A DNA stretch of 64,000 nucleotides from Euptelea pleiosperma. Its lineage: Eukaryota; Streptophyta; Magnoliopsida; Ranunculales; Eupteleaceae. Location of the stretch: assembly GCA_035048495.1 (NCBI GenBank), contig CM068544.1, positions 42,619,893 through 42,683,892 on the forward strand. Direction: 5' to 3'. The number at the start of each line of letters is the position of its first letter. The first letter of the stretch is position 1. The notes below the pieces were generated by a model that was not told where the DNA came from, did not search any database, and was given only the letters and a program-made list of their open reading frames with translations. The position numbers were made by a program, and so were the translations under genes. Positions 23,401 to 37,456 of this stretch are shown piece by piece.

Positions 23401-24900
23401 TCAGAGCTAAACGTCCTTAACACACGAGTGGTGTAGTAGATAGGACATTCTGACCTTCATCTTCTTGTGCTAGTAAGGCACCAATGACTCGAATAATAGT
23501 TTCCTCTCCTAAGAAACAGAGCTTCGAAGCTAAAGTGGCCAAGGCATCGACATGACGATATCCGACCCGTCCAGTGTGTTCGATGATAGAATTTTGAAAA
23601 ATATTCGATCACGTGTTGTTCTCCCGTTAAGTCTCCCTCTATCTTGACCTATTGGACTCCGAATTTCTTCGCTATAGATAGACACAAGAGGAAGTCTCCG
23701 TACTCAGGCCTCTTGATTTGAATACGGGAAATCAAGTTTGCAAAAATCGGCATGACCGTGGAATCTGCCGCAATGAAAGAAACTCTTGCATCTCCTCCAA
23801 TAATCGTAGAGGACCCATCAAATCAAAGTATCCATGTTACATCCGTCGAAGCTTCTTGGGCTATTGGAAACGTTTGGCACTTCTACGAGATATCTTGATG
23901 TATTAAGGAGTCATCGACCCCTGGGAATGTTGCTCGCAAGTCGACAATCGCCTGTCCTTTAATAGCCTTCGGGTGAAAAATTAGATGTCAAATTCTGACA
24001 ACTGTAATAGCCATCTACCAGTGCGTCAAGTTAATGTCGGTTTCGGAATGAGATATCGAACTAGGTCCGCTTTGGCAATGAGATGACCCTTCCTTTCATC
24101 AGATAATGACAAAAAATTTGGGTAGCATGGATGAGGGTGAGACAAGCAAACTCAAACATCGGATATCGGAGTTAAACGTCCTTAACACACGACTGGTGTA
24201 GTAGATAGGACATTCCGACATTCATCTTCTTGTGCTAGTAAGGCACCAACGACTCGAATAATAGTTTTCATAGCTCGACTAATAGTTTCCACTCCTTAGA
24301 AACAGAGCTTAGAAGCTAAAGCAACCAAGGAATCAACATGACGATTACCCGCCCTTCCAGTGTGTTCGATTATAGCACTTTGAAAAATATTGGATTACGT
24401 CTTGTGCTCCCATGGAGTCTCCCTCTCTCTTGAACTACTGGACTCCTAAATTCTTCGCTATAGATAGACACAAGAGGAAGGCTACGTACTTGGCCACTTG
24501 ATTTTAGCATAGGAGATCGAGTCTAGTGCTCTCGTGGAGTCTCCCTTTATCTTGAAGTACTGGACTCCTAAATTCTTCGCAATAGCAAGACCCAAGAGGA
24601 AGGCTTCGTACTCGGCCTCTTGATTTGAAAATGGGAAATCGAGTTTGCAAGAAATCGGCATGACCGTAGAATTTGCCGTAATGAAAAAGACACTTGCATC
24701 TCGTCCGATAGTCGTGGAGGATCGATCAAAATAAAGTATCCATGTTTCCTCAGGGGAACCTTCTGGGGCTATGGGAAACGCCTAGCACTTCCACGAAATA
24801 TCTTCATGCATTAAGAAGTCATCCACCTTGGGAATGTTGTTAGCAAATCGACAATTGCCTGTCTTTTGATGGCCTTCGGGTGAAAAATTAGATGTCAAAT

Positions 24901-25239
24901 TCAAACAACTGTAATAGCCATCTCGCAGTGCGTCAAGTTAATGTCAGTTTCGAAATGAGATATCGAACTAGGTCCACTTTGGCGACGTAATGACCCTTCC
25001 TCGCCATCAGGTAATGACGAAATTTTTGGGTAGCAAGGAGGCGGGAGAGGTATGCAAACTCGAACATCAGATATCGGAGCTAAATGTCCTTCACACACGA
25101 CTGGTGTAGTAGATAGGACATTCCGACCTTCATCTGCTTGTGCTAGTAAGGCACCAATGACTCGAATAATAGTTTCCTCTCCTAAGAAACAGAGCTTGGA
25201 AGCTAAAGTGGCGAAGGCATCGACGTGACGATTTCCCAC
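24901..25239 (-). pseudogene. Unit junction read-through: end of second RNase H fused to start of first RNase H
   Basis: This 112-residue frame reads NRHVDAFATLASKLCF (last catalytic Asp region of the second RNase H), then LGEETIIRVIGALLAQADEG, the start of a Ty3-type RNase H, without a stop. It therefore spans the joint between consecutive units and shows the order second-RNase-H end to first-RNase-H start. Most other units carry a stop just after KLCF. Downstream the frame drifts out of register (TTPVVC..., APISDVRVC). Confidence 0.8.
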
Positions 25240-25532
25240 CCGTCCAGTGAGTTCGATGATAGAATTTTGAAAAATATTGGATCACTTGTTGTTCTCCCAT
25301 GGAGTCTCCTTCTATCTTGACTTATTGGACTCCTAAATTCTTCGCTATAGATAGACACAAGAGGAAGGCTCCGTACTCGGCCACTTGATTCGAACATGGG
25401 AAATCAAGTTTCCAAAACTCGGCAAGACCGTGGAATCTGCCGCAATGAAAAAAACTCTTGCATCTCCTGCGGTAATCGTAGAAGACCAATCAAATCAAAG
25501 TATCCATGTTATTTCAGGGGAAGCTTCTTGGG

Positions 25533-25772
25533 CTATGGGAAACGTCTGGCACTTCCACAAGATATCTTGATGTATAAAGGAGTCATCCACCCTGGGAATG
25601 TTGCTCGCAAGTCGACAATCACCTGTCCTTTGATGGCCTTCGAGTGAAAAATTATGTCAAATTCTGACAACTGTAATAGCCATCTAGCAGTGCGTCCAGT
25701 TAATGTCGGTTTTGAAATGAGATATCGAACTAGGTCCGCTTTGGCAATGAGATGACCCTTCCTCGTCATCAC
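25533..25772 (-). pseudogene. Ty3-type RNase H fragment with the linker in frame
   Basis: 79 residues: RKGHLIAKADLVRYLISKPT, LLQLSEFDI, then KAIKGQVIVDLRATFPG in the same frame. In most units a stop or frameshift separates LSEFDI from KAIKGQ, so this copy either retains the ancestral frame or regained it by a compensating change. The motif order matches plant Ty3/gypsy polyproteins between RT and the second RNase H. Confidence 0.8.
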
Positions 25773-28700
25773 ATATTGACAAAAAATTTGCGTAGCATGG
25801 ATGAGGGTGAGGCATGCACACTCGAACTTCGGATATCGGACCTAAACATCCTTAACACACGACTGGTGTAGTAGAAAGGACATTCCGACCTTCATCTTCT
25901 TCTGCTAGTAGGCACCAATAACTCGAATAATAGTTTCCTCTCCATAGAAACAGAGCTTGGAAGCTAAAGTGGCCAAGGAATCGACACGACGATTACCCGC
26001 CCGTCTAGTGTGTTCGATGATAGCATTTTGAAAAATCTTAGATCACGTCTTGTGCTCCCGTGGAGTCTCCCTCTCTCACGAACAACTGGACTCCTAAATT
26101 CTTCAATATAGATAGACACAAGAGGAAGGCTTCGTACTCGGCCACATGATTTGAACATGGGAAATCGAGTTTGCAAGAAATCGGCATGACTGTGGAATCT
26201 GCCGCAATAAAAAAAATTCTTGAATCACCTCCGGTAATCGTAGAGGACCAATAAAATTAAAGTATCCATGTTCCCTCAGGGGAAGCTTCTTGGGCTATGG
26301 GAAACGTTTGGCACTTCCACGAGATATCTTCATGTATTAAGGAGTCATCTACCCTTGGAATGTTGCTAGCAAGTCGACAATCACTTATCCCTTGATGGCC
26401 TCCGGGTGAAAAATTAGATGTCAAATTCAGACAACTGTAATAGCCATCTAGCAGTGCGTCCAATGAATGTCGTTTTCGAAATGAGATATTGAACTAGGTC
26501 CGCTTTGGCGATGAGATGACCCTTCTTCGCCATTAGATAATAACGAAATTTTTGGGAGCATGGATCAGGGCGAGGCATGCCCACTCGAACTTCGGATATC
26601 GGAGCTAATAATAGTTTTCATGACTCAAACAATACTTTCCTCTCAGAAAATGAGCTTGGAAACTAAGGTGGCCAAGGCATCGACATGAAGATTACCTACC
26701 CATCCAGTGTGTTCGATGATATTATTTTGAAAAATATTGGATCAATTCTTGTGCTGCCGTGCAGTCTCCCTCTATCTTGAAGTACTGGACTCCTAAATTC
26801 TTCGCTATAGATAGACCCCAGATGAAGGCTTCGTACTCGGCCTCTTGATTTGAACATGGGAAATCGAGTTTGCAAGAAATCGGCATGACCGTGGAATTTG
26901 CCGCAATGTAAAAAACTCTTGCATCCCCTCCGGTAATCGTGGAGGACCCATCAAAATAAAGTATCTATGTTCCCCAAGGAGAAGTTTCTTGGGTAATGGG
27001 AAATGTCTAGCACTACCACGAGATATCATCCTGTATTAAGGAGTCATCGACCATGGGAATGTTGCTAGAATGTCGACAATCGCTTGTCCCTTGATGGCCT
27101 TCGGGTGAAAAATTAGACGTCAAATTCAGACAACTGTAATAGCTATCGAGCAGTGCATCCAGTTAATGTCAGTTTCGAAATGAAGTATCGAACTAGGTCC
27201 ACTTTGGCGATGAGATGACCCTTCCTCGCCATCAGATAATGACGAACTTTTTGGGTAGCATGGATCAGGGCGAAGCATGCACACTCGAACTTCCAATATC
27301 GGAACTAAATGTCATTCACACATGACTAGTGTAATAGAAAGGACATTCCAACCTTAATTTTCTTGTGCTAGGAAGGCACCAATGACTCGAATAATAGTTT
27401 TCATCACTCAAATAATAGCTTCCTCTCCTTAGAAAAAGAGCTTCGAAGCTAAGGTGGCCAACGCATCGACAAGACGATTACCCACCCGTCTAGTGTGTTC
27501 GAAGATAGCATTTTGAAAAATATTAGATCACGTCTTGTGCTCCCGTGGAGTCTCCCTCTATCTTGAACTACTAGACTCCTAAATTATTCGCTATAGATAG
27601 ACCCATGAGGAAGGCTTCGTACTCGGCCTCTTGATTTGACCATTGGAAATCGAGTTCGCAAGAAATCGGCATGACGGTAGAATCTGCCGCAAAGAATAAA
27701 ACTATTGCCTGTCCTCTGGTAGTCGTGAAGGACCCATCAAAATAAAGTATCCATGATCCCTCAAGGGAATCTTTTTGGGCTATGGGAAACGTTTGGCACT
27801 TCCACGAGATATCTTCATGCTTTAAGAAGTCATCCACCCTGGTAATGTTGCTAACAAGTCCACAATCGCCGGTCCTTTGACGGACTTCGGGTGAAAACAT
27901 TAGATGCCAAATTCAGACAACTATAATAGCCATCTAGCAGTGGGTCCAAGTAATGTCGGTTTCGAAATGAGATATTGAACAAGGTTTGCTTTGGCGATGA
28001 GTTGACCCTTCCTCGGCATCAGATAATGACGAAATTTTTGGGTAGCGTGGATGAGGGCGAGGCATGCAAACTCTAAACGTCCTTAACACACTATTGATGT
28101 AGTAGATAGGACATTCCGACCTTCATCTTCTTGTGCGACTAAGGCATCATTGACTCGAATAATAGTTTCCTCTCCTTAGAAAAAGAGCTTGCAAGAAATC
28201 GGCATGACCGTGGAATCTGCCGCAATGAAAAAAACTCTTGCATCCCCTCCGGTAATCGGGAAGGACCCATCAAAATAAAGTATCTATGTTCCCCAAGGGG
28301 AAGTTTCTTGGGTAATGGGAAATGTCTGGCACTTGCACAAAATATCATCCGATATTAAGGAGTCATCCACCTTGGGAATGTTGCTAGAATGTCGACAATC
28401 GCTTGTCCCTTGATAGCCATCGGGTAAAAAATTAGATGTCAAATTTAGACAACTGTAATAGCTAACTAGCAGTGCGTCCAGTTAATGTTAGTTTCGAAAT
28501 GAGATATCGAACTAGGTCCGCTTTGGCGATGAGATAACCCTTCCTCGCCATCAGATAATGACGAACTTTTTGGGTAGCATGGATCAGAGCGAGTATTTTG
28601 AAAGGACATTCCGACCCTCATTTTTCTGTGCTAGAAAGCCACCAATGAATCGAATAATAGTTTCCTTTCCTAAGAAACAGAGCATGGAAGCTAAAGTGAC

Positions 28701-31590
28701 CAAGGAATTGACATGACGATTACCCGCCCGTCTAATGTGTTCGATGATAGCATTTTGAAAAATATTGGATCACGTCTTGTTCTCCCATGGAGTCTCCCTC
28801 TATGTTGAACTATTGGACTCCTAAATTCTTCCCTTTAGATATATACAAGAGGAAGGCTTCGTACTCGGCCTCTTGATTTGAACAAGAGAAATCGAGTTTG
28901 CAAGAAATTGGCATGACCGTGGAATCTACCGCAATGTTGCATCTCCTCCAGTAATCGTGGAGGACCCATCAAAACAAAGTATCTATGTTCTCTCAAGGGA
29001 AGTTTCTTGGGCAATGGGAAACGTCTGGCACTTCCACGAAATATCTTCATGTATTAAGGAGTCATTCAGCCTGGGAATGTTGCTAGCAAGTCGACAATCG
29101 CTTGTCCCTTGATGGCCTTTGGGTGAAAATTTAGATGTGAAATTCAGACAACTGTAATAGCCATCTAGCAGTGGATCCAGTTAATGTCGGTTTTGAAATG
29201 AGATATTGAACTAGGTCTGCTTTGGCGATGAGATGGCCCTTCCTCGCCATCAGATAATGATGAAATTTTTGGGTAGCATGAAGTAGGGCGAGGCATGCAC
29301 ACTCGAATATCGGAAGTAAACGTCCTTAACACACGACTGGTGTAGTAGAAAGGACAATCCGACCTTCATTTTCCTGTGCTAGAAAGCCACCAATGAATCG
29401 AATAATAGTTTCCTCTCCTAAGAAAGTGAGCATGGAAGCTAAAGTGACCAAGGAATTGACATGAGAATTACCCGCCCGTCCAGTGTGTTCGATGATAGCA
29501 TTTTGAAAAATATTGGATCACGTCTTATGCTCCCGGGGAGTCGCCCTCTATCTTGAACTATTGAACTCCTAAATTCTTCCCTTTAGATATACACAAGGGG
29601 AAGGCTTTGTACTCGGTCTCTTGATTTGAACAAGGGAAATCGAGTTTACAAGAAATTGGCATGACTGTAGAATCTGCCGCAATGTTGCATCTCCTCCGGT
29701 AATCGTGGAGGACCAATCAAAACAAATTATCCATGTTCCCTCAGGGGAAGTTTCGTGGGCAATGGAAAACGTCCGGCACTTCCACGAGATATCTTCATGT
29801 ATTACGGAGTCATCCATCCTGGGAATGTTGCTAGCAAATCGACAATCGCTTGTCCCTTGATGGCCTTCGGGTGAAAAATTAGATGTCAAATTCAGACAAC
29901 TGTAATAGCCATCTAGCAGAAAAGACATTCTGACCTTCATTTTCTTGTGCTAGAAAGGCACCAATAACTTGAATAATAGTTTCCTCTCCTTAGAAATAGA
30001 GCTCGGAAGCTAAGGTGGCCTAGGCTTGGACATGATGATTACCCGCCCATCTAGTGTTTTCGATGATAGCATTTTAAAAAATATTGGATCACATCTTGTG
30101 CTCCAGTGGAGTCTCCCTCTATATTAAACTATTGGACTCCTAAATTCTTTGCTACAGATAGACCCAAGAGGAAGTCTTCATACTTCGCCTCTTGATTTGA
30201 ACATGGGAAATCGAGTTTGCAAGAAATCGGCATGACGGTGAAATCTGCCGCAATGAATAAAACTCTTGCCTGTCCTGTGATAGTCGTGGAGGTCCCATCA
30301 AAAAAAGTATCCATGTTCCTTCAAGGGAATCTTCTTGGGCTATGGGAATCGTCTGGCATTTCCACGAGATATCTTCATGTATTTAGGAGTCATCCCCCTG
30401 GTAATGTTGCTAACAAGTCGACAATCGCCTGTCCTTTGATGGCCTACGAGTGAAGAGATTAGATGTCAAATTCAGACAACTGTAATAGCCATCTGCAGTG
30501 CGTCCAGTTAATGTCGGTTTCGAAATTAGATTTCGAACAAAGTTTGCTTTGGCGATGAGATTACCTTTCCTCGCCATAAGATAATGACGAATTTTTTGGG
30601 TAGCACGGATGAGGGTAAGGCATGCACATTCGAACTTCGGATATCGAAGTTAACCGTCCTTAAGACAGGACTGGTGTAGTAGATAGGACATTCCGACATT
30701 CATCTTCTTGTGCTAGTAAGGCACCAATGACACGAATAATAGTCTGCTCGCCTTAGAAAATGAGCTTGGAAACTAAGGTGCCAAGGCATTGTCATTACGA
30801 TTACCTGCCCATCCAGTGTGTTCGATGATAGCATTTCTAAAAATATTGGATCAAGTCTTGTGCTCCCGTGGAGTCTCCCTCTATCTTGAACTACTGGACT
30901 CCTAAATTCTTCACTATAGATAGACCAAAGAGGAAAGCTTCGTTCTCGGCCTCTTGATTTGAACATGGGAAATCGAGTTTGGAAGAAATCGGCATGACCG
31001 TGAAATCTGTCGCAATGAAAAAAACTCTTTCAGCTCGTCCGGTAATCATAGAGGACCCATCAAAACAAAGTATCCATGTTACCTCAGGCGAATCTTCTTG
31101 GGCTATGGGAAACGTTTGGCACTTCCATGAGATATCTTGATGTATTACGGAGTCATCCACCATGAGAATGTTGCTAGAAAGTCGACAATCGCCTTTACTT
31201 TGATGGCCTTCAGCTGAAAAATTAGATGTCAAATTCAAACAACTATAATAGCCACCCAGCATTGTTTCCAGTTAAAGTCGGTTTCGAAATGACATATCGA
31301 ACTAGGTCCGCTTTGGCAATGAAATGACCCTTACTCGTCTGCAGATAATGACAAAGCATGGATGAGGGCGAGCCATGCACAGTCGAACTTTGGATATCGG
31401 AGCTAAACGTCCTTAACACACGACTAGTGTAGTAGATAGGACATTCTGACCTTCATCTTCTTGTGCTAGTAAGGCACTAATGACACGAATAATAGTCTCC
31501 GCACCTTAGAAAATGAACTTCAAAACTAAGGTGGCCAAGGCATCGACATGAAGATTATCTACCCGTCCAGTGTGTTCGACGATAGCATTT

Positions 31591-32088
31591 TTAAAAATAT
31601 TGGATCAATTCTTGTGCTGCCGTGGAGTCTCCCTCTATCTTGAAGTACTGGACTCCTAAATTCTTCGCTATAGATAGACCCAAGAGGAAGGCTTTGTACT
31701 CAGCCCCTTGATTTGAATATGGGAAATCGAGTTTGCACAAAATCGGCTTGACCGTGGAATTTGCCACAATGAAAAAAACTCTTGCATCCCCTCCAGTAAT
31801 CGTGAAGGACCGATCAAAATAAAGTATCCATGTTCCCTCAGGGGAAGTTTGTTGGGCAATAGGAAATGTCTGGCACTTCCAGGACATATCTTCAACTATT
31901 AAGGAGTCATCCACCATAGGAATGTTGCTAGCGAGTCGACAATCGCTTGTCCCTTGATGGCCTTCGGGTGAAAAATTAGATGTTAAATTCAGACAACTGT
32001 ATCCAGCAGTGCGTCCAGTTAATGTCGGTTTCGAAATGAGATATCGAACTAGGTCCGCTTTGGCGATGAGATGACCCTTCCTCGCCAT
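31591..32088 (-). pseudogene. Longest RNase H-derived open frame in the array (165 aa)
   Basis: It joins GHLIAKADLVRYLISKPTLT (first RNase H) through DDSLIVEDMSWKCQTF to GTWILYFDRSFTITGGDA, SNQGAEYKAFLLGLS and KIEGDSTAAQELIQYF (second RNase H) in a single frame. A short deletion near 31,998 (cagacaactgt joined to atccagcag) helps restore the frame. Catalytic positions YFD, GAEYKA and GDS are visible, but the domain is truncated before NRHVDA. Confidence 0.8.
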
Positions 32089-33168
32089 CAGATAATGACG
32101 AAATTAAGGCGGCATGCACACTCGAACTTCGGATATCGGAAATAAACGTCCTTAACATACGACTAGTGTAATAGAAAGGACACTCCGACCTTAATTTTTT
32201 TCTGCTAGTAAGGCACCAATGACTTAAATAATAGTATTCATGACTCGAATAATAGTTTCCTCTCCTTAGAAACAGAGCTCGGAGGCTAAGGTGGCCAAGG
32301 CATCGACATTGCGATTACCCGCCCGTCTAGTGTTTTCGATGATATCATTTTGAAAAATATTGGATCACGTTTTGTGCTCCCGTGGAGTCTCCCTCTATCT
32401 TGAACTATTGGATTCCTACATTCTTCGCTATAGATAAACCCAAGAGCAAGGCTTAGTACTCGGCCTCTTGATTTGAACATGGGAAATCGAGTTTGCAAGA
32501 AATCGGCATGTCCGTGGAATCTGCCGCGATGAAAAAAACTCTTGCATCTCCTCCGGTAATCGTAGAGGACCCATCAAAACAAAGTATCCATGTTACCTCA
32601 GGGGAAGCTTCTTGGGCTATGGGCAACGTCTGGCACTTCCACGAGATATCTTGATGTATTAAGGAGTCATCCACCATGGGAATGTTGCTATTAAGTTGAC
32701 AATCGCATGTCCTTTGATGGCCTTCAGGTGAAAAATTAGATGTCAAATTTAGACAACTGTAATAGCCATCTAGCAGTGCGTCCAGTTAATGTCGGTTTCG
32801 AAATAAGATATCGAACTAGGTCCACCTTGGCAATAAGATGACCCTTACTCGCCATCAGATAATGACGAAAATTTTGGGTAACATGGATAGGGCGAAGCCT
32901 GCACACTCGAACTTCGGATATCGGAGCTAAACGTCCTTATCACACCACGAGAGTAGTATAAAGGACTTTCCGAGCTTCATCTTCTTGTGCTAGTAAGGAA
33001 CCAATGACTCAAATAATAGTCTCCGCTCCTTAGAAAATGAGCTTGGAAACTATGGTGCCCAAGGCATCGACATGACGATTAGCCACCCGTCAAATCTGTT
33101 CGATGATAGTATGTTGAAAAATATTGGATCAATTCTTGTGCTGCCGTGCAATCTACCTCAATCTTGAA

Positions 33169-33510
33169 CTACTGGGCTCCTAAATTCTTCGCTAAAGATA
33201 GACCCAAGAGGAAGGCTTCGTACTCGTGCTCTTGATTTGCACATGGGATATCTAGTTTGGAAGAAATCTGCATGACCACGGAATCTGCCACAATGAAAAA
33301 AACTCTTGCATCTCCACCGGTAATTGTGGAGTACCCATCAAAATAAAGTATCCATGTTCCCTCAGGGGAAGTTTCTTGGGAAATGGGAAACGCCTGACAC
33401 TTCCACGAGATATCTTCATGTATTAAGGAGTCATCTACCTTTGGAATGTTGCTAACAAATCTATAATCGCTTATCCCTTGATGGCCTTCGGGTGAAAAAT
33501 TAGATGTCAA
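33169..33510 (-). pseudogene. Second RNase H fragment in array unit
   Basis: 113 residues with HEDISWKCQAF, WILYFDGYSTITGGDA, NQEHEYEAFLLGLSLAKNLG. Typical of the array's best-preserved frame, which begins in the linker and ends at the landmark LGAQ. The glutamate-bearing motif is EHEYEA. Confidence 0.75.
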
Positions 33511-36500
33511 ATTCAGACAACTGTAATAGCCATCTAGCAGTGAGTCCAGTTAATGTCGGTTTCGAAATGAGATATCGAACTAGGTCCGCTTTGGCGATGA
33601 GATGAGCCTTCCTCGCCATTAGATAATTACGAAATTTTTGGGTAGCATGGATCAGGGCGAGTTATGCACACTCGAACTTCGGATATCGGAAGCAAACGTC
33701 CGAAACACACGACTGGTGTAGTAGAAAGGACATTCTGACCTTCCTTTTCCTATGCCAGTAAGGCACTAATGACTCGAATAATAGTTTCCTCTCCTAAGAA
33801 ACACAACTTGGAAGCTAAAGTGGCCAAGGAATTGACATGACGATTACCAGCCCGTCCAGTGTGTTTGATGATCGCATTTTGAAAAAAATTGGATCACGTC
33901 TTGTGCTCCCGTGGAGTCTCCCTCTATCTTGAACTACTAGACTCCTAAATTCTTCGTTTAGATAGACACAAAGAGGAAGGCTTCGTACTCGGCCTCTTGA
34001 TTTGAAGAAAGGAAATTGAGTTTGCAAGAAATCAGCATGACCGTGGAATCAACCGCAATGAAAAAAACTCTTGCATCTCCTCCGATAATCGTGGAGGACC
34101 CATCAAAACAAAGTATCCACGAGATATCTTAATGTATTAAGGAGTCAGCCACCATGGGAATGTCACTAGCAAGTCGACAATCGCACGTCTTTTGATGGCC
34201 TTCGGGTAAAAAATTAGATGTCAAATTGAGACAACTATAAGAGCCATCTAACAGTGCGTCCAGTCAATGTCGGTTTCGAAATCAGATATCGAACTAGGTC
34301 CACTTTGGCAATGAGATGACCTTTACTCGTCATCAGATAATGACTAAAATTTTGGGTAGCATGGATGAGGGTAAGGCATGCACACTCGAACTTCGGATAT
34401 CGGAGCTAACCGTCCTTAAGACACGACTGCTGTAGTAGATAGGACATTCCGACCTTTATCTTCTTTTGGTAGTAAGGCACCAATGACTCGACTAATAGTT
34501 TTCATCACTCGAATAATAGTTTCCTCTCCTTAGAAACAGAGCTTGGAAGCATAGGTGGCCAAGGCATCGACATGACGATTACCCGCCCGTCCAGTGTGTT
34601 CGATAATAGCATTTTGAAAAATATTGATTCAAGTCTTGTGCTCCTGTGGAGTCTCCCTCTATCTTGAACTATTGGACACCTAAATGCTTCGCTTTAGATA
34701 TACAAAAGAGGAAGGCTTCGTAATCGACCTCTTAATTTGAACATGGGAAATCGAGTTTGCAAGAAATCGGCATGACCGTGGAATCTGCTGCATTTAAAAA
34801 AACTCTTGCATCTCCTCTGGTAATCGTGGAGGACCCCTCAAAATAAAGTATCCATGTTCCCTCAGGGGAAGTTTCTTGGGCAATGGGAAACATCTGGCAC
34901 TTCCACGAGATATCTTCATGTATTAAGGAGTCATCCAGCCTGGGAATGCTGCTAGCAAGTCGACAATCGCTTGTCCCTTGATGGCCTTCGGGTGAAATTT
35001 TAGAAGTCCAATTCAGACAATTGTAATAGCCATCTAGCAGTGCATCCAGTTAATGTCGGTTTCGAAATGAGATATCGAACTAGGTCTGCTTTGGCGATGA
35101 GATGACCCTTCCTCGCCATCAGATAATGATGAAATTTTTGGGAAGCATGGACGAGGGCGAGGCATGCACAATCGAATATCGGAAGTAAACGTCATTAACA
35201 CACGATTGAAGTAGAAGAAAGGACATTCCGACCTTCATTTTCCTGTGCTAGAAAGCCACCAATGAATCGAATAAATGTTTCCTCTCCTAAGAAACAGAGC
35301 ATGGAAGCTAAAGTGACCAAGGAATTGACATGACAATTACCCGCCCATCCAGTGTGTTCGATGATAGCATTTTGAAAAATATTGGATCACGTCTTGTGCT
35401 CCCGTGGAGTCGATCTCTATCTTGAACTATTGAACTCCTAAATTCTTCCCTTTAGATATACACAAGAGGAAGGCTTCGTACTTGCCCTCTTGATTTGAAC
35501 AAGGGAAATCGAGTTTGCAAGAACTTGGCATGACCGTGGAATCTGCCGCAATGTTGCATCTCCTCCGGTAATCGTGGAGGACCAATCAAAACAAATTATC
35601 CATGTTCCCTCGGGGGAAGTTTTGTGGGCAATGGGAAACGTCTGGCACTTCCACGAGATATCTTCATGTATCACGGAGTCATTCAGCCCGGGAATGTTGC
35701 TAGCAAGTCGGCAATCGCTTGTCCCTTGATGGCCTTCGGGTGAAAATTTAGATGTCAAATTCAGACAACTGTAATAGCCATCTAGCAGTGCATCCAGTTA
35801 ATGTCGGTTTCGAAATGAGATATCGAACTAGGTCTGCTTTGGCGATGAGATGACCCTCCCTCGCCATCAGATAATGATGAAATTTTTGGGTAGCATGAAT
35901 GAGGGCGAGGCATGCACACTCGAATATCGGAAGTAAAAGTCCTTAACACACGACTGAAGTAGTAGAAAGGACATTCCGACCTTCATTTTCCTGTGCTAGA
36001 AAGCCACCAACGAATCGAATAATAGTTTCCTCTCCTAAGAAACAGAGCATGGAAGCTAAAGTGACCAAGGAATTGACATGAGAATTACCCGCCCGTCCAG
36101 TGTGTTCGATGATAGCATTTTGAAAAATATTGGATCACGTCTTATGCTCCCGTGGAGTCCCCCTCTATCTTGAACTATTGAACTCCTAAATTCTTCCCCT
36201 TAGATATATACAAGGGGAAGGCTTCGTACTCGGCCTCTTGATTTGAACAAGGGAAATCGAGTTTACAAGAAATTGGCATGACCGTAGAATCTGCCGCAAT
36301 GTTGCATCTCCTCCAGTAATCGTGGAGGACCAATCAAAACAAATTATCCATGTTCCCTCAGGGGAAGTTTCGTGGGCAATGGAAAACGTCTGGCACTTCC
36401 ACGAGATATCTTCATGTATTACGGAGTCATCCAGCCTAGGAATGTTGCTAGCAAATCAACAATCGCTTGTCCCTTGATGGCCTTCGGGTGAAAAATTAGA

Positions 36501-36924
36501 TGTCAAATTCAGACAACTGTAATAGCCATCTAGCAGTGCATACAGTTAATGTCGGTTTCGAAATGAGATATCGAACTAGGTCTGCTTTGGCGATGAGATG
36601 ACCCTTCCTCGCCATCAGATAATGACGAAAATTTTGGGTACCACAGATGAGGGCGAGGCATGCACACTAGAATATCGGAAGTAAACGTCCTTAACACACG
36701 ACTGGAGTAGTAGAAAGGACATTCCGACCTTCATTTTCTTGTGCTAGTAAGGCACCAATGACTCGAATAATAGTTTCCTCTCCTTAGAAATAGAGCTCGG
36801 AAGCTAAGGTGGCCTAGGCTTGGACATGATGATTACCCGCCCATCTAGTGTTTTCGCTGATAGCATTTTGAAAAATATTGTATCACGTCTTATGCTCCGT
36901 GGAGTCTCCCTCTATCATAAACTA

Positions 36925-37263
36925 TTAGACTCCTAAATTCTTCGCTGTAGATAGACCCAAGAGGAAGGCTTTGTACTCGGCCTCTTGATTTGAACATGGG
37001 AAATCGAGTTTGCAAGAAATCAGCATGACGGTAGAATCTGCCGCAATGAATAAAATTCTTGCCTGTCCTCTGATAGTCGTGGAGGTCCCATCAAAATAAA
37101 GTATCGATGTTCCTTCTGGGGAATCTTCTTGGGGAATGGGAAACGTCTGGCACTTCCACGAGATATCTTCATGTATTAAGGAGTCATCCAGCTTGGGAAT
37201 GTTGCAAGCAAGTCGACAATCGCTTGTCCCTCGATGGCCTTCGGGTGAAAAATTAGATGTCAA
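36925..37263 (-). pseudogene. Second RNase H fragment in array unit
   Basis: 112 residues: HEDISWKCQTFPIPQEDSPE, ILYFDGTSTTIRGQA, KLDFPCSNQEAEYKAFLLGL. It belongs to the TTIRGQARILF variant also seen at 37,680-37,949 and 38,578-38,769, three neighbouring units that share many substitutions. Confidence 0.78.
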
Positions 37264-37456
37264 ATTCAGACAACTGTAATAGCCATCTAGCAGTGCATCC
37301 AGTTAATGTCGGTTTCGAAATGAGATATCGAACTAGGTCTGCTTTGGTGATGAGATGACCCTTCCTCGCCATCAGATAATAACGAAATTTTTGGGTAGCA
37401 TGGATGAGGGTGAGGCATGCACACTCGAATATCGGAACTAAACATCCTTGACACAC
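37253..37456 (-). pseudogene. Ty3-type RNase H fragment
   Basis: 67 residues including CLTLIHATQKFRYYLMARKG, HLITKADLVRYLISKPTL and LLQLSEFDI, which match the conserved part of the RNase H that follows Ty3/gypsy RT. It overlaps the next frame (36,925-37,263) by a few bases in a different register, showing the shared frameshift between the two domains. Confidence 0.8.
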
